Shown: piece after piece, positions 44,866 to 48,755 of the stretch | How positions within the stretch are numbered: position 1 is the first letter of the stretch | How the letters are laid out: each line of letters begins with the position of its first letter | NCBI RefSeq assembly: GCF_000373585.1 | Contig: NZ_KB891880.1 | Location: 1 to 48,755, forward strand | Length of the DNA: 48,755 nucleotides | Direction: 5' to 3' | Source of the DNA: Streptomyces sp. MspMP-M5 | GTDB lineage: Bacteria; Actinomycetota; Actinomycetes; Streptomycetales; Streptomycetaceae | The notes under the pieces: model-generated | What the model was told of the DNA's origin: nothing | Database searches by the model: none | The model's input: only the letters and a program-made list of their open reading frames with translations | Position numbers and translations under genes: made by a program

Positions 44866-45792
44866 CTACGCCGCCACCGCGTGCGCCAGCTTCTCCAAGT
44901 CCTGCAGCCGCTCCCGGCTCGCCTCGTCCACCGGCGTGTACGCCAGTACCTTCGCCCCTGGATTGGGGCCCAGCCACATATTGGTGCCGGTCAGCTGGAG
45001 GACGCCGACGACCGGGTGCCGGAAGACCTTGACCGCACCCCTGGGACGCTCGACCTCGTGCTGCGCCCATATCTCGCGGAACTCCGGCGACGCCTCCGTC
45101 AGCCGGGCCACCAGCGCCTTCCAGGCCGGCTCCGCGACGTGCTCGGCCATCGCGGAACGGAACTTGGCCGTCATCGTCCGGACCGTGGCCTCCCAGTCGG
45201 CCAGCCCCGTCCGCCAGCCGGCGTGGGTGAACGCCAGCCACATGCAGTTGCGGTCCTCGTCGGGCAGCGCGTCCAGGTCGCACAACAGCTGCCCGTAGGT
45301 GCGGTTGTAGGCGAGAATGTCGAACCGGCTGTTCTGGACGACGGCGGGATACGGGGAGAGCTGCTCCAGGACGTCCCGTAGGGCGCGGGGGACGCCGGTG
45401 CACTCCTTGCCCGGCAGTGGATCGACCGCGCCGGCCAGCGCGAAGAGGTGGCTGCGCTCGGCGCGGTCCAGCAGCAGGGCGCGGGCGACGGCGTCCAGCA
45501 CCTGGGGCGAGACGTGGATGTCCCGGCCCTGTTCGAGCCAGGTGTACCAGGTGACGCCGACGGCGCCGAGCTGGGCGACCTCCTCGCGGCGCAGGCCCGG
45601 GGTGCGGCGGCGGGTGCCGCGCGGCAGCCCGACCTGCTCGGGGGTGATCCGCTCGCGCCGGCTGCGCAGGAAGGCGGCCAGCTCCGCCCGCCGGACCGCG
45701 TCGCGGGCGCGGTGCCCGTCGCGGCCCGGTACCGTCCCCGCGGCACCGCTCGTGCCCGCCGCCCCGGCCGCCTCGCCCACATCCACCGTCAT
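44866..45792 (-). CDS. XRE-family HTH regulator with MmyB-like ligand-binding domain (2)
   Basis: 308 residues from ATG at 45792. Paralogue of the regulator at 41154: the HTH (TPGLRREEVAQLGAVGV, WYTWLEQGRDIHV) and MmyB-like domain (VVQNSRFDILAYNRTYGQL, RNCMWLAFTHAGW, NMWLGPNPGAKVLAYTPVD) align throughout. The Gly/Ala-rich first 30 residues are not shared. Divergent from MFS exporter 3 with the same operator-like palindrome between. Confidence 0.92.
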   Translation of the reverse strand: MTVDVGEAAGAAGTSGAAGTVPGRDGHRARDAVRRAELAAFLRSRRERITPEQVGLPRGTRRRTPGLRREEVAQLGAVGVTWYTWLEQGRDIHVSPQVLDAVARALLLDRAERSHLFALAGAVDPLPGKECTGVPRALRDVLEQLSPYPAVVQNSRFDILAYNRTYGQLLCDLDALPDEDRNCMWLAFTHAGWRTGLADWEATVRTMTAKFRSAMAEHVAEPAWKALVARLTEASPEFREIWAQHEVERPRGAVKVFRHPVVGVLQLTGTNMWLGPNPGAKVLAYTPVDEASRERLQDLEKLAHAVAA

Positions 45793-45836
45793 GCGTCCAG
45801 CGTGCCGCAGCCCGCAGCCGGTTGCCAGGTAGCGCT

Positions 45837-45864
45837 GGTACCAGGATAAGGACACTCTGGTACC
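45837..45864. promoter_or_regulatory. Operator palindrome of HTH/MFS divergent pair 2
   Basis: GGTACCAG (45837-45844) and CTGGTACC (45857-45864), 12 bp apart, the same core and spacing as at 41081-41108. An additional CCAGGTAGCG half-like sequence precedes it. It lies between the divergent starts 45792 and 45894, about 30 bp from the exporter GTG, suited to repression. Confidence 0.75.
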
Positions 45865-45893
45865 CGGCTGAGCGCCCCGGGATTCTCTTACCC

Positions 45894-47366
45894 GTGAGTG
45901 AAACACCCATCGCCTCCGCCACGTTGGACGCCCCGTCCCCCACCCCTCCCACCGGGTCCGCCGCCCGGCCCCGCCCCGCGGCCGCCCCGCTGCTCACCCC
46001 GCTCGGCCTGCTGACCGTCCTGCTGGGCGCCGCCCTGCCGATGATCGACTTCTTTATCGTCAACGTCGCCCTGCCCACCATCGACCGCGATCTGCACGCC
46101 GGCTCCGCAACGCTGGAGATGGTGGTGGCCGGCTACGGCGTCGCCTACGCCACGCTGCTGGTGCTCGGCGGCCGGCTCGGCGACATGGTCGGGCGCCGCC
46201 GCCTCTTCCTCTGGGGACTGGCGACGTTCGGCCTGACCTCCCTGGCCTGCGGACTGGCCCCGGACGCCTGGACGTTGGTGGCCGCCCGGGTCGCCCAGGG
46301 CGCGGCGGCCGCACTGCTGCTGCCCCAGGTGCTCGCCACCATCCAGGCCACCACCACGGGCCAGCGGCGCGCCAAGGCCGTCAGCCTCTACGGCGGCACG
46401 GCCGGGGTCTCCAGCGCCGTCGGCCAGGTGCTCGGCGGGCTGCTGGTCTCGGTCGACCTGGCCGGCAGCGGCTGGCGCGCGGTGTTCCTGGTGAACGTCC
46501 CGATCGCCGCGGTGGCCTGGCTGCTGGCGGCGCGTACGGTGCCCGAGACGCGGTCGCCGCACCCCAGCCGGGTGGACGTGCCCGGCACCGTGCTGCTGGC
46601 CGCCGCGCTGGTCACGCTGCTGCTGCCGCTGACCGAGGGCCGCGCCGCCGGCTGGCCCCTGTGGTCCTGGGTGCTGCTGGCCGTCTTCCCGTTCGCCGCC
46701 GTGGCGTTCGTCGTGGTGGAGCGCCGCGCGGAGCGCGCCGGGCGCACGCCGCTGGTCCCGCCGTCGCTCTTCGGCATCCCCTCGGTCCGCAGCGGGCTGG
46801 CCATGATCGTCCCGTTCTCGGTGGGCTTCGGCGGCTTCATGTTCGTGGTGGCGGTCGCCCTCCAGAGCGGACTGCGCTACGGGCCGCTGGCCGCGGGCAT
46901 CGCCCTGGCCCCGCTCTGCCTCGCCTTCTTCCTCTCCTCGCTGGCCGGGCCCCGGCTCGTGCAGCGCTTCGGACGCAAGGTGGTGATCACCGGCTCGCTG
47001 ATCCAGGGCACCGGGCTCCTCGTCCTCGTCCTGACCGCCCGGGCGGGCTGGCCCGACATCCCGGTGGCCGCGCTCGCGCCGAGCATGACCGTGCTGGGCC
47101 TCGGCCAGGGGCTGGTCCTGCCGGTGCTGCTGCGGATCGTGCTGAGCGAGCTGCCGGTGGCGCAGGCCGGGGTCGGCGGCGGCGTGATGGTCACCACCCA
47201 GCAGTCGGGGCTGGCGCTGGGCGTGGCGACGCTCGGCACGCTCTTCCTCGCCCTGCTCCCCTCCGCGGGCATCCGCGACGCGCTCCTCATCACCGTCCTG
47301 GCCCAGTTGGTGATCGTCCTGGGCACCACCCTGCTCGGCTTCCGGCTGCCCCGCATCATGCGCTGA
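45894..47366 (+). CDS. MFS exporter, DHA2-like (3)
   Basis: 490 residues from GTG at 45894. LGAALPMIDFFIVNVALPTI (TM1), GGRLGDMVGRRRLFLWG (motif A), ARVAQGAAAALLLPQ (motif B) and GQVLGGLLVSVDLAGSGWR (motif C). More similar in layout to exporter 1 than to exporter 2, fitting a duplicated regulator-exporter module. Probably leaderless, with GATTCT as a possible -10 seven bases upstream. Confidence 0.92.
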   Translation: MSETPIASATLDAPSPTPPTGSAARPRPAAAPLLTPLGLLTVLLGAALPMIDFFIVNVALPTIDRDLHAGSATLEMVVAGYGVAYATLLVLGGRLGDMVGRRRLFLWGLATFGLTSLACGLAPDAWTLVAARVAQGAAAALLLPQVLATIQATTTGQRRAKAVSLYGGTAGVSSAVGQVLGGLLVSVDLAGSGWRAVFLVNVPIAAVAWLLAARTVPETRSPHPSRVDVPGTVLLAAALVTLLLPLTEGRAAGWPLWSWVLLAVFPFAAVAFVVVERRAERAGRTPLVPPSLFGIPSVRSGLAMIVPFSVGFGGFMFVVAVALQSGLRYGPLAAGIALAPLCLAFFLSSLAGPRLVQRFGRKVVITGSLIQGTGLLVLVLTARAGWPDIPVAALAPSMTVLGLGQGLVLPVLLRIVLSELPVAQAGVGGGVMVTTQQSGLALGVATLGTLFLALLPSAGIRDALLITVLAQLVIVLGTTLLGFRLPRIMR

Positions 47367-47423
47367 CCTGCGGCGGGGCCCCGGGACGGCCCCGCCGAGG
47401 CAGGCACCCCCCACCCTCACAAA

Positions 47424-47445
47424 TGACAAATATTGAAATCTGTCA
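47424..47445. promoter_or_regulatory. A/T-rich dyad upstream of aldo/keto reductase 2
   Basis: TGACA at 47424-47428 and TGTCA at 47441-47445 enclose AATATTGAAATC; the inner bases are partly symmetric too. It is one of the most A/T-rich spots of the window and lies about 85 bp before the gene start. It suggests an operator for an unlinked regulator. Confidence 0.5.
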
Positions 47446-47529
47446 GCCGTCATGCCATGGTGGATGCACGGCGCGACGGGCCATCCCGCCGACGCCTCCC
47501 CTCGCCCCTTCCACCCCCAGGAGCACGCC

Positions 47530-48534
47530 GTGCAGACCCGCACCCTCGGCACCACCGGCCCGCAGACCTCCGCCCTCGGCCTCGGCTGCATGGGCATGTC
47601 CGCCCTCTACGGCGACGCCGACCGCACCGAATCCCTCGCCACCCTCCACGCCGCCCTCGAAGCGGGCATCACCCTCCTCGACACCGGCGACTTCTACGGC
47701 ATGGGCCACAACGAACTCCTCATCAACGAGGCGCTCCGCACCGCCCCCGCCGCCCGGCGCGAAAAGGCCCTGCTCAGCGTGAAGTTCGGCGCCCTGCGCA
47801 CCGTCGAGGGCGGCTTCAGCGGCTACGACGGCCGCCCCGACGCGGTGAAGAACTTCGCCGCCTACTCCCTCCAGCGCCTGGGCACCGACCACATCGACAT
47901 CTACCGCATCGCCCGCGTCGACCCGGACGTCCCGATCGAGGAGACCGTCGGCGCCATCGCCGAGCTGGTCGAGGCCGGCCACGTCCGCCACATCGGCCTC
48001 TCCGAGGTCGGCGCGGACACCCTCCGCCGGGCCGCCGCCGTCGCCCCGATCTCCGACCTCCAGATCGAGTACTCCCTGCTCTCCCGCGGCATCGAGGACG
48101 CGATCCTGCCCACCGCCCGCGAGCTGGGCATCGGCATCACCGCCTACGGCGTCCTCTCCCGCGGCCTGATCAGCGGCCACTTCAGCCGCGACCGCAAGCT
48201 CGCCGCCAACGACTTCCGCGGCATGTCCCCCCGCTTCCAGGGCGAGAACCTCGACCGCAACCTCGACCTCGTCGACGCCCTCCGCAAGATCGCCGACGAG
48301 AAGGGCATCACGGTCGCCCAGACCGCCATCGCCTGGGTCCTCTCCCGCGGCGAGGACATCGTCCCCCTCATCGGCGCCCGCCGCCGCGACCGCCTCACCG
48401 AGGCCCTCGGCGCCCTCGACACCCCCCTCACCCCCACCGACCTCACCGCCATAGAACGAGCGATCCCCGCCGGGGCGGCCTCCGGCACCCGCTATCCGTC
48501 GTCGCAGATGGCGCACCTGGACAGCGAGCGCTGA
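47530..48534 (+). CDS. Aldo/keto reductase (2)
   Basis: 334 residues from GTG at 47530 (AGGAG six bases upstream). Catalytic Asp and Tyr in LLDTGDFYGMG and Lys in LLSVKFGAL are present. The usual catalytic-pocket His sits in DIYRIARVD as Arg-Ile-Ala-Arg-Val rather than an obvious His, so that position may be atypical. The C-terminus has IPLIGARRR-type cofactor contacts (IVPLIGARRRDRLTEAL). Resembles the YajO/AKR13 group. Independent of the aldo/keto reductase at 15853. Confidence 0.9.
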   Translation: MQTRTLGTTGPQTSALGLGCMGMSALYGDADRTESLATLHAALEAGITLLDTGDFYGMGHNELLINEALRTAPAARREKALLSVKFGALRTVEGGFSGYDGRPDAVKNFAAYSLQRLGTDHIDIYRIARVDPDVPIEETVGAIAELVEAGHVRHIGLSEVGADTLRRAAAVAPISDLQIEYSLLSRGIEDAILPTARELGIGITAYGVLSRGLISGHFSRDRKLAANDFRGMSPRFQGENLDRNLDLVDALRKIADEKGITVAQTAIAWVLSRGEDIVPLIGARRRDRLTEALGALDTPLTPTDLTAIERAIPAGAASGTRYPSSQMAHLDSER

Positions 48535-48755
48535 GCGCTTGGCTCTGCCTCCCACGTTGCTGGCCTGTCCGCTGCGCTTGGCCGGCCTCCCACGTACCCG
48601 GCTTTCCCGCCGTAGGGGTTCGCCCGTCCGCTGCGCTTGGCGGCGCCCCGCCGCTGCGCGAAGCTCGGTCGTACAGTGCCGGGTGCGGCGCGGTGCCCGC
48701 CTGGCGGCGGGATTGTTGTCCGCTGCGCGGGGCTTTCGGGTGCGGGGACGGGCCT
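48535..48755. other. Repeat-containing tail of window
   Basis: No gene is supported. GTCCGCTGCGC recurs three times (about 48569, 48628 and 48717) and CCTCCCACGT twice (about 48549 and 48590). This looks like decayed intergenic repeats, possibly with the terminator of the aldo/keto reductase gene. Confidence 0.5.

Noticed and set aside
43370..47597. Long - strand frames (43370-46081 and 45888-47597)
   Set aside because: Antisense to two clear MFS exporters, repetitive Gln/Gly/Arg/His content.

Overview
The window is high-GC actinobacterial chromosome and almost certainly Streptomyces. The signs are strong G/C third-position bias, many GTG and TTG starts, leaderless promoters, a whiJ-like XRE/DUF397 pair, and a gene set of actinobacterial type (dnaG, dgt, DusB, PPDK, nirBD, MmyB-type HTH/MFS pairs). 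No rRNA, tRNA or CRISPR array was seen.

Layout. 1-6430 is a leftward block: DnaG primase (3' end cut by the window edge), a PLP-dependent Ser/Thr dehydratase, an FAD oxidoreductase, a dGTPase-like HD protein, and a CbiX-type chelatase whose stop overlaps the dGTPase start. 6592-8794 is a molybdopterin nitrate reductase gene carrying an apparent +1 frameshift in a run of seven G. 8831-17561 is mixed: adenine deaminase, AIG2-like cyclotransferase, SanA/YdcF protein, a secreted trypsin-like protease with a Gln/Asp/Ser/Gly tail and an 18-bp tandem repeat at its start, CutA, a cupin, a TcmP/LCM methyltransferase, a TSUP transporter, an aldo/keto reductase and two small unknowns. 17768-20128 holds the XRE/DUF397 pair and an M20 amidohydrolase.

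20128-22362 is an IS5-family element with two right ends. A complete IS copy (transposase plus small accessory ORF) is followed by about 650 bp carrying a divergent histidine-rich metal-binding protein gene, then by a second copy of the last 166 bp of the IS. The outermost ends are flanked by a TTA duplication, so the unit looks like an IS that has captured a cargo gene. It sits at the stop codon of the M20 gene and 32 bp upstream of a lipoprotein glycosidase-like gene.

24648-28995 is the assimilatory nitrite reductase operon (small FAD reductase, nirB, nirD). Its upstream element GAAAC-N17-GTAAC recurs at matching distance upstream of the nitrate reductase gene 18 kb away. This ties the two loci and the chelatase (siroheme supply) into one nitrate/nitrite assimilation programme. 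29038-35451 has an SDR, a KimA-like potassium transporter, a small P-loop kinase flanked by inverted hairpin repeats, a TauD-type dioxygenase behind a possible leaderless leader peptide, and an ArsR-like regulator. 35452-36305 has no gene but contains a 15-bp minisatellite between two terminator-like palindromes. 36306-39041 is pyruvate phosphate dikinase, with several palindromes upstream. 39537-48534 has three MFS exporters, two MmyB-type HTH regulators, DusB (with an in-frame intergenic-type hairpin) and an aldo/keto reductase. Two of the regulator/exporter pairs are divergent paralogues that share the palindrome GGTACCAG-N12-CTGGTACC.

Main leads: the IS with His-rich cargo, the shared nitrate/nitrite motif with the frameshifted nitrate reductase, the shared exporter operator, and the repeat-bearing protease leader.
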